From the NCBI GenBank assembly GCA_031459235.1, contig JAVKIY010000043.1, forward strand, positions 1-24,514: a DNA stretch of 24,514 nt, read 5' to 3'. The notes under the pieces are model-generated. The model was not told where the DNA came from, made no database searches, and saw only the letters and a list, made by a program, of their open reading frames with translations. Numbering within the stretch: the stretch's first letter is position 1; every line of letters starts with the position of its first letter. Below are positions 14,996 to 23,812 of the stretch, in pieces. The position numbers and the translations under genes were made by a program. Origin of the DNA: Fervidifonticultor_A tertius. Its GTDB lineage: Bacteria > Sysuimicrobiota > Sysuimicrobiia > Sysuimicrobiales > Humicultoraceae.

Positions 14996-16556
14996 AGCGA
15001 TCACGGCGCTCGGCGCCGTCCTGCTGCTCGCGCTGGCGTCGCCCGGCGGCGCCGCGTCGACGCCCGCCCCGGACGCGGAGCGTCCGGGGCCCGGTGGGGT
15101 GCTGCGGGTCGCCCACAGCGGCGAGCCGCCGACGCTCGACCTCCACTGGACCTCGGGCGCGCCGACGCAGGACGTCGCCATTCACCTCTTCGAGAGTCTG
15201 TTCGCGCTCTCGGCCCGCTACGAGGCGAAGCCCATGCTGGTCGAGCGCTGGGAGGTCTCGCCCGACCGTCGGCGCTATACCTTCGTGCTGCGGCGCGGGG
15301 TCCTCTTCCATCACGGCCGCGAGATGGTCGCCGGCGACGTTGTGGCGTCGCTGCAGCGGTGGGGGCGGGTGGCCGCGCGCGGCCGCGACCTGTTCCGCGA
15401 GGTGGAGAGCCTGACCGCCCGAGACAGCCACACGGTGGAGCTGCGACTGCGCGAGGCCAACGGGCTGGTGCCGCTCGCGCTGGCGATTCCCAGCCAGGGC
15501 GCGGTGATCTACCCGCGCGAGGTGATCGAGGAGGCCGCCGGCGGGACGATCCGGCGATTCATCGGGACCGGGCCGTACCGGTTCGTCGAGCACGTCCCAG
15601 ACGTGCGCATCCGGCTGGAGCGGTTCGACCGCTACCGCCCGCGCGACGAGCCGGCCGACGGCCAGGCCGGCCGTCGTGAGCCGCTGCTCAACGCGATCGA
15701 GTTCCTCCCGGTCCCAGACGCGTCCGTGCGCATCGCCGGCGTCGTGCGCGGCGACTACCACTTCGCGCACTCGGTGCCGACCGACGAGTACGCGCGCCTG
15801 GCCGGCACGCGCGGGGTTGTGCCCCTGGTGATCACCACGCCGCAGTGGGCCGGCTTCATGTTCAACCACCGGTCGCCGCTCATGGCGAACGCGGCGCTGC
15901 GCCGCGCGATCGTCGCGGCGGTCGACGTGGAGGCCGCGCTGCGCGGGACCTACGGCCCCCGGCGGTTCTGGCGGGTGACCGCGGCGTTCTTCCCGCCCGA
16001 GCATGCGATGCACACCGAGGCCGGCGACGCGGTCTACCGCCGCCGTGACCCGACGCTGGCCCGGCGCCTGCTGGCCGAGGCCGGGTACCGCGGCCAGCCG
16101 TTGCGCTGGATGGCGAGCAGCGAGATGCCCCACCACCTTACCGCGGCGACGATCGTGCGGTCACAGCTCGAGGCAGTGGGGATCGCCGTGGACCTCCAGG
16201 TGATGGACTGGGCCACGCTCGTGAGCCGGCGGAGCCGGCCCGAGGGCTGGGACGTCTTCACGACGACATTCGGCTTCGTGCCCGACCCGGTCTTCCTGCT
16301 GCCGCTGTCCTCGTCGTGGCCTGGCTGGTATGCCGACCGTGAGATGGACGCGATGCTTCGGCTCCTGTGGCGGCACGGCGACCCGCGGGTGCGCGCCGCG
16401 ATCTGGGCCCGCGCGCAGCGCCGGTTCTACGAGCAGGCCGTGGCCGTGCGGCTCGGCGACTGGTTTCCCTTGCAGCTGCACCGGGCCGAGCTCAGGGGCG
16501 TCGTGGGAGGGCCCGGTACCTACCACTGGAACGTCTGGATGGCAAGAATCCCATAG
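14988..16556 (+). CDS. ABC transporter substrate-binding protein, family 5 (peptide/nickel type)
   Basis: A 522-residue extracytoplasmic binding protein. The signal peptide is MSKAITALG plus a hydrophobic core ending near GGAAS (about residue 24), without a lipobox. GVLRVAHSGEPPTLDLHW opens the mature protein, followed by HLFESLF, LVERWEVSPDRRRYTFVLR, FIGTGPYRFVEH and LRRAIVAAVDVEAAL, all standard for the SBP_bac_5 family that binds oligopeptides, opines, nickel or other small solutes. The C-terminus reads VGGPGTYHWNVWMARIP. It is an orphan: no matching permeases or ATPases are adjacent. The ATG overlaps the end of the archease gene by 8 nt, so the pair is probably co-transcribed even though no functional link is known to me. 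Confidence 0.9.
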   Translation: MSKAITALGAVLLLALASPGGAASTPAPDAERPGPGGVLRVAHSGEPPTLDLHWTSGAPTQDVAIHLFESLFALSARYEAKPMLVERWEVSPDRRRYTFVLRRGVLFHHGREMVAGDVVASLQRWGRVAARGRDLFREVESLTARDSHTVELRLREANGLVPLALAIPSQGAVIYPREVIEEAAGGTIRRFIGTGPYRFVEHVPDVRIRLERFDRYRPRDEPADGQAGRREPLLNAIEFLPVPDASVRIAGVVRGDYHFAHSVPTDEYARLAGTRGVVPLVITTPQWAGFMFNHRSPLMANAALRRAIVAAVDVEAALRGTYGPRRFWRVTAAFFPPEHAMHTEAGDAVYRRRDPTLARRLLAEAGYRGQPLRWMASSEMPHHLTAATIVRSQLEAVGIAVDLQVMDWATLVSRRSRPEGWDVFTTTFGFVPDPVFLLPLSSSWPGWYADREMDAMLRLLWRHGDPRVRAAIWARAQRRFYEQAVAVRLGDWFPLQLHRAELRGVVGGPGTYHWNVWMARIP

Positions 16557-16693
16557 CGCTTCGCGCGCACCCGCGAGACCCCGGTGTTGCGGTTCCGTTA
16601 CCCGGGCTGTGCCATTATGGGGTTCTGGACGGTGTGGCTGGCCCCGTGGCCGCTCCTGCGGCTCAGACTCGCCAGGCCCGCCTGAGGTCGCAC

Positions 16694-17446
16694 ATGGTTC
16701 CAGCACGCACGCGCGCGGCGCCGCCGCGCGCCCCCGGCGTCGCCGCGCACGACGCGTTCCGGTTCCACGGGCACCACGAGTGTCGTGTCCTGACCGAGGC
16801 GGTAGTGGAACACCTCCCCGGCGCGCCCCGAAGTGGCGCAATTCGTCGGGTGCGCCGCGGCGAGTTGATCTACGCGATGGGCGACCCGACCGGCGAGGTC
16901 TTCTTCCTGCGCCGCGGGCGCGTGGCGATCAGCGCGCTCGCGCCCGACGGCCGCGAGCGCCGCCTGCTGGTCGTCGAGCCCGGCGAGATGTTCGGCGAGC
17001 TGTGCTTCTGCGACATCCGTGCTCGCCAGGACCAGGCCGTGGCCGTGGCCGACTCGGAGATCGTGGCCATGCGTATGGACCACCTGATGGACGCGTTGCT
17101 GGCCTCGCGGGGCGGCGTGGAGGCGCTGCTCGGCACCCTGTGCGCGCGCGTCGCCAACGCGCAGGCGCAGATCCATGCGCTCGCCTTCCACACGGTGCCC
17201 CAGCGGATCGGCCTGCTGCTGCTCGGGCTGGCCCGGGCCGATTCATCCGGGCGTGAAGGTGGCGCGCTCATCCCTGCGCCGCCCGCCCACGAGGAGATCG
17301 CCCAGTCGGTCAGCGCCTCCCGGGAACTGGTCTCCAGCACCCTGTCCGGCTTCCGCCGGCTCGGGCTCGTGCGCTACCGGCGCCGGAGCGCGATGGTGGT
17401 CCACCCCGAGGCGCTGCGGCGCCACCTGGGCCTGCCGCCAACGTAA
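16694..17446 (+). CDS. Crp/Fnr-family transcriptional regulator
   Basis: A 250-residue regulator with an N-terminal cyclic-nucleotide-binding-type domain (IRRVRRGELIYAMGDPTGEVFFLRRG, then RLLVVEPGEMFGEL) and a C-terminal winged helix (EEIAQSVSASRELVSSTLSGFRRLGLV). The phosphate-binding cassette is unusual. After FGEL it runs CFCDIRARQDQAVAVA, and the Arg-Ser pair that holds the cAMP phosphate in E. coli CRP aligns best with Asp-Gln, so cAMP binding is doubtful; the two nearby cysteines might sense something else. There is no N-terminal cysteine cluster like that of FNR. The ATG at 16694 is the first start after an in-frame region that overlaps the previous gene. It is followed 70 nt later by a DUF2892 membrane protein. 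A signalling cyclase lies 1.7 kb downstream, but a link is speculative. Confidence 0.88.
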   Translation: MVPARTRAAPPRAPGVAAHDAFRFHGHHECRVLTEAVVEHLPGAPRSGAIRRVRRGELIYAMGDPTGEVFFLRRGRVAISALAPDGRERRLLVVEPGEMFGELCFCDIRARQDQAVAVADSEIVAMRMDHLMDALLASRGGVEALLGTLCARVANAQAQIHALAFHTVPQRIGLLLLGLARADSSGREGGALIPAPPAHEEIAQSVSASRELVSSTLSGFRRLGLVRYRRRSAMVVHPEALRRHLGLPPT

Positions 17447-17501
17447 AGAAGTTCACATCGCCGCGCCAGGCGCTCGCCTATGCTCGGCCTCAGACGGCAT
17501 C

Positions 17502-17508
17502 GAGGAGG
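17502..17508 (+). promoter_or_regulatory. Ribosome binding site of the DUF2892 gene
   Basis: GAGGAGG 8 nt before ATG 17517, a near-ideal site that confirms this small gene is translated. Confidence 0.7.
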
Positions 17509-17516
17509 CGATCGAG

Positions 17517-17729
17517 ATGAAGCGCAACATGGGCGGCCTGGACCGGGTCGTGCGAGCTGTCCTCGGCGTGGTCCTGGTGTACGTCGCGGTCACGGCGGGA
17601 GGACTCTGGGCGTGGGTGGCCGGGGTCGGGGCCGCGGTTATGCTGGGCACGGCGCTCGTGGGGTTCTGCCCGCTGTACACCCTGCTGGGCATCACGACGT
17701 GCCCGGTGCGCGAACGCACAGCCCGCTAG
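17517..17729 (+). CDS. Small DUF2892 (YgaP-type transmembrane) membrane protein
   Basis: A 70-residue protein. The opening MKRNMGGLDRVVRAVLGV and the closing GFCPLYTLLGITTCPV are diagnostic of DUF2892. Between them are two hydrophobic helices (about 12-28 and 32-50), so it is an inner-membrane protein with both ends facing the same side. In other bacteria the domain is often fused to, or encoded beside, a rhodanese domain (YgaP), and is often next to redox-type Crp/Fnr regulators. The C-terminal cysteines (in GFCPLY and TTCP) may handle sulfur or redox species; that is inference. The ATG has GAGGAGG 8 nt upstream. It follows the Crp/Fnr gene by 70 nt and is probably its target or operon partner. 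Confidence 0.87.
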   Translation: MKRNMGGLDRVVRAVLGVVLVYVAVTAGGLWAWVAGVGAAVMLGTALVGFCPLYTLLGITTCPVRERTAR

Positions 17730-17810
17730 TCCGGCCCACGCATCGCGGTCGGACCGGCCGCCGGGCGAGGAGCGGGAGAGCGGGCCGGCCTTGCCAAAGT
17801 GGTTGTGTAC

Positions 17811-19103
17811 ATGGGTCCCGGCGGTCCGCTCGAGTTCGTGGATCCGGTCGCTCAACCCGAGGCCGCGCTCCTGCGGTTGCTCGTCGCGGGCCTGCTCGGC
17901 GGGCTGATCGGCGTGGAGCGCGAACGCGACGCGAGCGAGACCGCGCGCACGCACTTCGCCGGCGTGCGCACCTTTCCGCTCTTCGCGCTCCTCGGGGCCG
18001 GCCTTGTGCTCGCCTCCGCGGAGGTCGGGCTCGCGGTGGTGGCGGGTTTCACCGCGGTCGGTGGGCTGGTGGTGGCATCGTACGTGCACACCAGCCGGCA
18101 GGGCAGCGTCGGCGCCACCACCGAGACCGCGGCGCTGATCACCTACTGGGTCGGCGTGCTGGCCGGCGCCGGGGCGCTGCTCGTGGCGGGTGCGCTCGGC
18201 ATCGGCGTCGCGGTGCTGCTCGCGGGCAAGAGCCGCCTCGAGGCGTTCCCCCGCGCGCTGTCGCGCGAGGAACTGCACGCGGCGCTGACCCTGGCCGCAA
18301 TCGCGGCGGTGATCCTCCCCATTCTCCCGGACGCGGGCTACGGGCCCTGGAAGGTGTGGAACCCGAGGCGGCTGTGGGCCATGGTCGTGATCGTCTGCGG
18401 GCTCTCGTTCATGGCGTTCGTCGGCATGCGTCTGTGGGGCGGCCGGCGCGGGCTGTACGCGAGCGGCCTGCTCGGCGGGCTCGTGTCGAGCACAGCGGCC
18501 ACCGTGTCCTTCGCGACCCGCTCGCGCGGCCAGCCCGGCCACGCCGCGACGCTGGCCGCGGCCGCGGGGCTCTCGTCGCTGGTCATGCTGGCCCGCGTGG
18601 TGATCCTGGCAGCGCTGGTGGGGCCCGCGACGCTGCCCGTGCTCGTGCCGGTGCTCACCGCGGCGGCCGGCGGCGGGATGGCCGCGGTCGCGGTGGTCGC
18701 CCGGCGCGGCCGCCACGAGGCCGCCAGCGAGCCGGCCGTGGCCAACCCCTTCAACCTCGCGGAGGCGATCCGGTTCGCCGCTTTCTACGGCCTCGTGCTG
18801 TTGCTGGTGGAGGCGGCATCGCGCACGCTGGGGACCTGGGGTGTCATCGCCGCCGCGGCGCTCGCCGGGCTGACCGACGTGGACGCGGTCACGCTCGCCC
18901 TGGCCGGTGGGGCCGTCACTGGACTCGATCCTGGCACGGCCGCCGCGGCGATCGCGCTCGCGGTGCTGTCCAACACGCTGGCCAAGGCCGCGTACGCGGC
19001 CTGGCTCGGCACCCGGCCCTTCGCCCGGGCCACCGCCGCGATCCTCGGCGCCGCGTTCGTCGCCGGCGGTATCGCGCTCGCCTTGCTTCGCCGCTTGGCC
19101 TGA
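17811..19103 (+). CDS. MgtC/SapB-DUF4010 family membrane protein
   Basis: A 430-residue polytopic membrane protein with about a dozen hydrophobic segments. The N-terminal MgtC/SapB-like part is marked by LLRLLVAGLLGGLIGVERER, then VRTFPLFALLGAGLV and VGATTETAALITYWVGVL. The second half is the DUF4010 domain, with GLLGGLVSSTAATVSFA and the closing AAALAGLTDVDAVTLALAGGA. The role of this fused form is unknown; MgtC itself helps cells cope with low magnesium and inhibits ATP synthase, which cannot be transferred to this protein with confidence. The start is uncertain: the ATG at 17811 and a GTG at 17799 are both possible, and neither has a good ribosome binding site. It is 81 nt after the DUF2892 gene on the same strand. 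Confidence 0.88.
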   Translation: MGPGGPLEFVDPVAQPEAALLRLLVAGLLGGLIGVERERDASETARTHFAGVRTFPLFALLGAGLVLASAEVGLAVVAGFTAVGGLVVASYVHTSRQGSVGATTETAALITYWVGVLAGAGALLVAGALGIGVAVLLAGKSRLEAFPRALSREELHAALTLAAIAAVILPILPDAGYGPWKVWNPRRLWAMVVIVCGLSFMAFVGMRLWGGRRGLYASGLLGGLVSSTAATVSFATRSRGQPGHAATLAAAAGLSSLVMLARVVILAALVGPATLPVLVPVLTAAAGGGMAAVAVVARRGRHEAASEPAVANPFNLAEAIRFAAFYGLVLLLVEAASRTLGTWGVIAAAALAGLTDVDAVTLALAGGAVTGLDPGTAAAAIALAVLSNTLAKAAYAAWLGTRPFARATAAILGAAFVAGGIALALLRRLA

Positions 19104-19151
19104 GGTCGCGTTCGGCCCGAGCCTAACTCGCGCCGCGGCGCCGGTGTTCGC

Positions 19152-19180
19152 TTGGTCGCGCCCGGCGAGCGTGCTACGCT
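19152..19180 (+). promoter_or_regulatory. Predicted promoter giving a leaderless cyclase mRNA
   Basis: TTGGTC (19152-19157), a 17-nt spacer and TACGCT (19175-19180) preceded by TG at 19172-19173. The start codon GTG begins at 19187, 7 nt after the -10 box, where transcription itself should start. No Shine-Dalgarno sequence is present. Confidence 0.65.
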
Positions 19181-19186
19181 ACCGTC

Positions 19187-22100
19187 GTGATCCGCTGTCC
19201 CCAGTGCGGTACCGACAACCCCCCCGATGCCCGGTTCTGCATGCGGTGTGGGGCGTCGCTCGTGCAGCGGTGCGCCGCCTGCGGCGCCGAGAACCCGCTG
19301 GGGGCGCACTTCTGCTTGCGCTGCGGCACACCGCTGCGCGCCACGACGCGGCCCGAGCGGCGCGTGGTGAGCACGCTGTTCGCCGACCTGGTAGGCTCCA
19401 CGCCCATGGCGACGCGGCTCGACCCCGAGCCGGTCCGCGCGATCATGACCGAGTTCTTCGCGCAGATGCGCGAAGAGATCGAGCGGCACTCCGGTGTGGT
19501 CGAGAAGTTCATCGGCGACGCGGTGATGGCGGTCTTCGGCCTGCCGGCGGCCCACGACGACGACCCCGAGCGCGCGGTGCGGGCGGCGTTGGCCATGCGC
19601 GAGCGCCTCGCGGTACTCGACGCGCAGCGCGACACGGACCTGCACGTGCGCATAGGCATCGGCACCGGCGAGGTAGTCGCCGACCCGGCGGCTGTACGCA
19701 CCGGCGAGTTCATGGTGACGGGCGAGGCCGTCAACCTCGCCGCGCGCCTGCAGCAGCACGCCGCGCCGGACGCGATCGTGATCGACGAGCGCACCTACGC
19801 GGCCACGCGACACGCGATCGTGGCGCGCGCCCTCCCCGCCCACGCGGAGGGCGCGTTCGCCGGGCGGCCACGCTGGGAGGTCGTGGGGCTCGCCGACCGG
19901 CAGGCCACCAAGGGGTTGCGCGCGCCGATGCTGGGGCGCGAGGGCGAGATGCAGTTCCTGCTCGCGCTCTACCGGCGTGTGGTGGACAGCCGGCGCCCGC
20001 ACCTGGTCACCGTGGTGGGCGCGGCGGGCGTGGGCAAGAGCCGCCTTGCGCGGGAGTTCGCCGAGGCCGCGGTCCACGAGGGCGGCGCGCAGCTGCTTCG
20101 CGGCCGGTGTCCGGCCTACGGTGAAGGGCTGACCTTCTGGCCGCTGGCCGAGATGCTCAAGCAAGAGTGCGGCATCAAGGATAACGACCCCGCGCCCGTG
20201 GTGCTGGCGAAGTTGCAGGAGGGCGTGGCCCGCGTCTGCGGGTCGGTGATGGCGCCGGCGGAGTGCGAGGAGGTCGTCGCCGGGCTCGCGCCGGTCCTGG
20301 GGCTGGAGGCACCGGGGCACGAGGCATGGGGCGAGCGCCTGCGGGCGCTGCGGCGCACCGTCGAGAGCCGGGCCGCGGTCATGGAGAACCCCGGCATCCT
20401 GGGCGGCACACCGTCTGCCGACGACGGCCTGCCCCGCGCGCTCCGGCGGTTCATGGCCGCCAAGGCGACGGGCGGGCCGGTCGTGCTCGTCTTCGAGGAC
20501 CTGCACTGGGCCGAGCAGAGCCTGCTCGACCTGGTGGAGCACATGGTCGTGCGCACCGCGGACGCCCCGATCCTCACCCTGTGCCTGGCGCGGCCCGAGC
20601 TGCTCGAGCGGTACCCGCACTGGGGACGCCGCGTGCGCAACTACACCGCCGTCTCGCTCGCGCCGCTCGCGGCGCCGCTGGGGAAGAAGCTGATCGCCGG
20701 GCTGTTGAAGGGCGAGGCGGTCCCGCCGGGCGTCCGCGACGCCATCCTGGCGCGGGCGGAGGGCAACCCCTTCTTCATCGAGGAGATTCTGCGCATGCTG
20801 ATCGACGGCGGCGGTCTGGTGCGCGATGCCGGCGGCTGGCGCTGGGCCTCCTACCCGGTGGAGATCAGCATTCCGGACACGATCCACGGCATCCTGGCCT
20901 CGCGGCTCGACCTGCTCTCGCCGCTCGAGAAGCGCGTGGTGGGCGAGGCCGCGCTCATCGGGCGGGTCTTCTGGGTCGGCCCCCTGATCGCGACGAGCGG
21001 ACTGCAGGCCGCGGAGGTCGCCACGGCGCTGGAGCGGCTGCAGGAACGCGAGGTCGTCGAGGAGCGGCCTGCCTCGTCGCTGGCGGGCGACCGGGAGTTC
21101 ATCTTTCGGCACGCGCTGATGCGCGAGGTGGCCTACGCCACCCTTCCCAAGGCCGAGCGGAGCCGGCACCACCTGCGGTTCGCCGAGTGGCTCGAGCGCG
21201 TGACGGGCGGGGACGACGAGTTCCTCGAGCTCCTGGCGCACCACGTCGAGCAGGCGTGGCGGTTCCGCTTCGAGACCGGCGAGCGCGACGAGGCCCTGGC
21301 GCGGCGTGCCATCGAGGCGTTGCTGCGCGCGGGCGCGCGGGCCACCAGCCTGCGCGCGCTGCCCGAGGCCCGGCGGCTCTACGATCGGGCGCTCGCGGTA
21401 CTCCACAACGCCGGGCTCGACGGCGACACCCCGCTATTGCTTCGCCTGCTCACCAACCGCTGCGAGGTGGCCAAGTGGATGCAGGTGCCCGACATCGTGC
21501 GCGAGGACACCGACACGATCCTCCGGCTCGCACCGACGATCGGCCGCCAGGACCTGGTGGCGCGCGCCTGGCTGAACCGCGCGTTCGCGGAGATCACCGG
21601 GTACGACGCAGACCGGCTCGGCCCGGCCGAGGACGCGCTTCGGCGTGCCCTCGACCTCTTCCGCGAGCAGGGCGACCGCCGGGGCGAGGCCGAGGCGATC
21701 GAGGTGACAGGGCTGCTCGCCGAGGACCTCCGCGGCAAGCTCGCCAAGGCGCACGCCGCGTACCGCCAGGCGCTCGACCTCTACCGCGAGCTCGGCGACG
21801 GGCAGGGCCAGGCGCGCGTGCTGGCCCGGTTGGGCCGGTCGCTGCTCGATGCCGGCCGTCTCGAGGAGGGCCGGCCGGTGCTGGCCGAGGCGCTGCGGCT
21901 CGCGGCCGAACACCACGAGCCGCTCAGCAACGCCTACGCGCTCACCGGGCTGGGCATCTACGCGCACCTGACCGGAGACGACACGGAGGCGACCCGCGCC
22001 TTGACCGAGGCGATCCGCCTGCGCCACGAGCTCGGCAATCAGCTCGCGGAGGCCTACACACGGCAGCGCCTCGGTATGCAGTACCTGCGCATCGGCCGGC

Positions 22101-22579
22101 TGGACGATGCGGAGCGCGAGTTCCACGCGGCGCGCGCGCTGCGCCGCGAGCAGGGCGCGCAGAACGAGTCCGCGGTGATCCTGCGCGGCTTGGCCGAGGT
22201 GGCGCTGGCGCGGGAGGACCTGCTCGCCGCGGCCGAGTACGCGGAGCGAGCGTTAGCGCTGCTGCCCGACGTCGAGGAGATCGGCGTCGCCACGCACCGG
22301 GCCACCCTGGGCAAGATCCGCGCGGCCCAGGGCCGCCGCGAGGAGGCCGAGGAGCTGTTCCGGCTCAGCCTGCAGACCCTGGAGCGCCGCGAGTATCCCC
22401 TCGACCTGGCGCTCGCGCTGCTGCGGTACGGCGAGGCGCTCCTGATGCTCGGCGACCGCGACCACGCGCGGGGCGTGCTGGAGCGTACGCGGGACCTCTT
22501 CGCGACCATGGGCGCGACCCGCTTCGTGCGGATCGCCGAGGCGCGGCTGGCCAGGACCGGCGTGGCGGCCGCCCCTTGA
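19187..22579 (+). CDS. Class III adenylate/guanylate cyclase with zinc ribbons, AAA ATPase and TPR repeats
   Basis: A 1130-residue multidomain signalling protein. Residues 1-46 hold two zinc ribbons with eight cysteines (CPQC, CMRC, CAAC, CLRC). A class III nucleotide cyclase domain follows, from VVSTLFADLVGST with metal ligand Asp67 to VEKFIGDAVMAVFG with Lys107 and Asp111, and FMVTGEAVNLAARL with the transition-state Asn and Arg. The metal sites are intact, so it may be active. Then comes an AAA-type ATPase with Walker A GAAGVGKSRLA near 278-288 and Walker B VVLVFEDLHW near 431-440. The C-terminal 400 or so residues are helical TPR-like repeats. No membrane segment is seen, so it is cytoplasmic. 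The GTG start lies exactly at the predicted transcription start. Such proteins resemble ATP-driven (STAND-type) signal switches; the trigger is unknown. The next gene is 75 nt away. Confidence 0.92.
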   Translation: MIRCPQCGTDNPPDARFCMRCGASLVQRCAACGAENPLGAHFCLRCGTPLRATTRPERRVVSTLFADLVGSTPMATRLDPEPVRAIMTEFFAQMREEIERHSGVVEKFIGDAVMAVFGLPAAHDDDPERAVRAALAMRERLAVLDAQRDTDLHVRIGIGTGEVVADPAAVRTGEFMVTGEAVNLAARLQQHAAPDAIVIDERTYAATRHAIVARALPAHAEGAFAGRPRWEVVGLADRQATKGLRAPMLGREGEMQFLLALYRRVVDSRRPHLVTVVGAAGVGKSRLAREFAEAAVHEGGAQLLRGRCPAYGEGLTFWPLAEMLKQECGIKDNDPAPVVLAKLQEGVARVCGSVMAPAECEEVVAGLAPVLGLEAPGHEAWGERLRALRRTVESRAAVMENPGILGGTPSADDGLPRALRRFMAAKATGGPVVLVFEDLHWAEQSLLDLVEHMVVRTADAPILTLCLARPELLERYPHWGRRVRNYTAVSLAPLAAPLGKKLIAGLLKGEAVPPGVRDAILARAEGNPFFIEEILRMLIDGGGLVRDAGGWRWASYPVEISIPDTIHGILASRLDLLSPLEKRVVGEAALIGRVFWVGPLIATSGLQAAEVATALERLQEREVVEERPASSLAGDREFIFRHALMREVAYATLPKAERSRHHLRFAEWLERVTGGDDEFLELLAHHVEQAWRFRFETGERDEALARRAIEALLRAGARATSLRALPEARRLYDRALAVLHNAGLDGDTPLLLRLLTNRCEVAKWMQVPDIVREDTDTILRLAPTIGRQDLVARAWLNRAFAEITGYDADRLGPAEDALRRALDLFREQGDRRGEAEAIEVTGLLAEDLRGKLAKAHAAYRQALDLYRELGDGQGQARVLARLGRSLLDAGRLEEGRPVLAEALRLAAEHHEPLSNAYALTGLGIYAHLTGDDTEATRALTEAIRLRHELGNQLAEAYTRQRLGMQYLRIGRLDDAEREFHAARALRREQGAQNESAVILRGLAEVALAREDLLAAAEYAERALALLPDVEEIGVATHRATLGKIRAAQGRREEAEELFRLSLQTLERREYPLDLALALLRYGEALLMLGDRDHARGVLERTRDLFATMGATRFVRIAEARLARTGVAAAP

Positions 22580-22654
22580 CGCGCGGAGGCGCCACACGCA
22601 AGGACGCCGGCCCGGCCCATAGGGGCGCCTCGCGGGCGTCCCGAATACCACCGC

Positions 22655-23785
22655 ATGTCCTATGACGTGATCGTGCTCGGGCTCGGCGCGATGGGCAGCG
22701 CCGCGGCCTACCATCTGGCGCGGCGCGGGCAACGCGTCCTCGGCCTCGACCGCCACCCGCCGGCGCACGACAGGGGCTCCTCGCACGGTCGTTCGCGCAT
22801 CATCCGCGAGGCGTACTGGGAGCACCCGTCGTACGTGCCGCTGGTCCGCCGCGCGTACGAGCTCTGGGACGAGCTCTCGGCCGCGGCCGGCCGGCCGCTG
22901 CTGCGGATTACCGGTGGCATCATGATCGGTGCGCCGGCCACCGACTTGGTCCGCGGCGCCCTCGAGAGCGCGCGCGTGCACCGGCTCCCGCACGAGGTGC
23001 TGGATGCCGCGGCCGTGCGGGGCCGCTTTCCGGTCTTTGAGCCCGCGGACGGGATGGTCGGCGTCTACGAGCCGCGCGCCGGCGTGCTGCGGCCTGAGGA
23101 GTGCGTGCAGGTCCACCTGGACCTGGCGGCCGCCGCGGGCGCGGAGCTCCATCACGGCGAGCAGGCGCTGCGATGGCAGGCGTCGCCGGCGGGTGTGGTC
23201 GTCGAGACCGCGCGCGGCCGCTACGCGGCGAACCGGCTCGTCATCGCCGCGGGGCCCTGGGCGCCGATCGTGCTCGCCGACCTTCGCCTACCGCTGGTCG
23301 TCGAGCGCCAGGTGATCGGGTGGTTCGAGCCAGTCGCCCACGCCGAGCGCTTCGAGCCCGACCGCTGCCCGATCTACATCTGGCAGGTGGACGGCCGGCT
23401 GTATTACGGGTTTCCGCGCTTGGACGCCGACGGCGTCAAGGTCGCGGAGCACGCGCTGGGCGATCCCACGACGGCCGATACCATCGAGCGGACGATTGCG
23501 CCCGAGGAGATCGACGAGATCCGGCGCGACTTCCTGGTACGCTACATGCCCGCGGCGAACGGCCGGCTGCTCGCCGCGGGCACCTGTATGTACACGCTCA
23601 CCCCCGACATCCACTTCATCATCGACCGCCACCCGGCGCACGCCAACGTGGTCATCGCGGCGGGGTTCTCCGGGCACGGGTTCAAGTTCCAGCCAGTCGT
23701 CGGCGAGATCCTGGCCGACCTGGCGACCGAGGGCCGGACCCGCCACGACATCGGGCTGTTCGCGGTGAAGCGGTTCCAGGCCTGA
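22655..23785 (+). CDS. Monomeric sarcosine oxidase / N-methyl amino acid oxidase family flavoenzyme
   Basis: A 376-residue FAD enzyme. The dinucleotide fold starts at DVIVLGLGAMGSAAAYHLA (4-22). RGSSHGRSRIIREAYW is the flavin-contacting loop of monomeric sarcosine oxidase and N-methyltryptophan oxidase (SolA). GTCMYTLTPDIHFIID places Cys311 where these enzymes attach FAD covalently, and GFSGHGFKF holds Lys344, the oxygen-activating lysine. The reaction is oxidation of a secondary amine such as sarcosine to an imine, which is hydrolysed, with hydrogen peroxide released. The exact amine (sarcosine, another N-methyl amino acid, pipecolate) cannot be told. No strong ribosome binding site precedes the ATG. 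Neighbours give no pathway clue; it is the last normal-composition gene before the lower-G+C patch at the right edge. Confidence 0.93.
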   Translation: MSYDVIVLGLGAMGSAAAYHLARRGQRVLGLDRHPPAHDRGSSHGRSRIIREAYWEHPSYVPLVRRAYELWDELSAAAGRPLLRITGGIMIGAPATDLVRGALESARVHRLPHEVLDAAAVRGRFPVFEPADGMVGVYEPRAGVLRPEECVQVHLDLAAAAGAELHHGEQALRWQASPAGVVVETARGRYAANRLVIAAGPWAPIVLADLRLPLVVERQVIGWFEPVAHAERFEPDRCPIYIWQVDGRLYYGFPRLDADGVKVAEHALGDPTTADTIERTIAPEEIDEIRRDFLVRYMPAANGRLLAAGTCMYTLTPDIHFIIDRHPAHANVVIAAGFSGHGFKFQPVVGEILADLATEGRTRHDIGLFAVKRFQA

Positions 23786-23812
23786 CGCGTGCGGACTCCC
23801 CACGAAGGAGCT

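Noticed and set aside
16587..16618. TTGCGG and CATTAT as a promoter of the Crp/Fnr-type gene.
   Set aside because: The spacing is 20 nt, too long for a normal sigma-70 promoter, and no better pair was found.
18785..21406. An 873-codon open frame on the minus strand.
   Set aside because: It is antisense to the MgtC/DUF4010 and cyclase genes and shows no domains, only low-complexity Arg/His/Gln-rich sequence.
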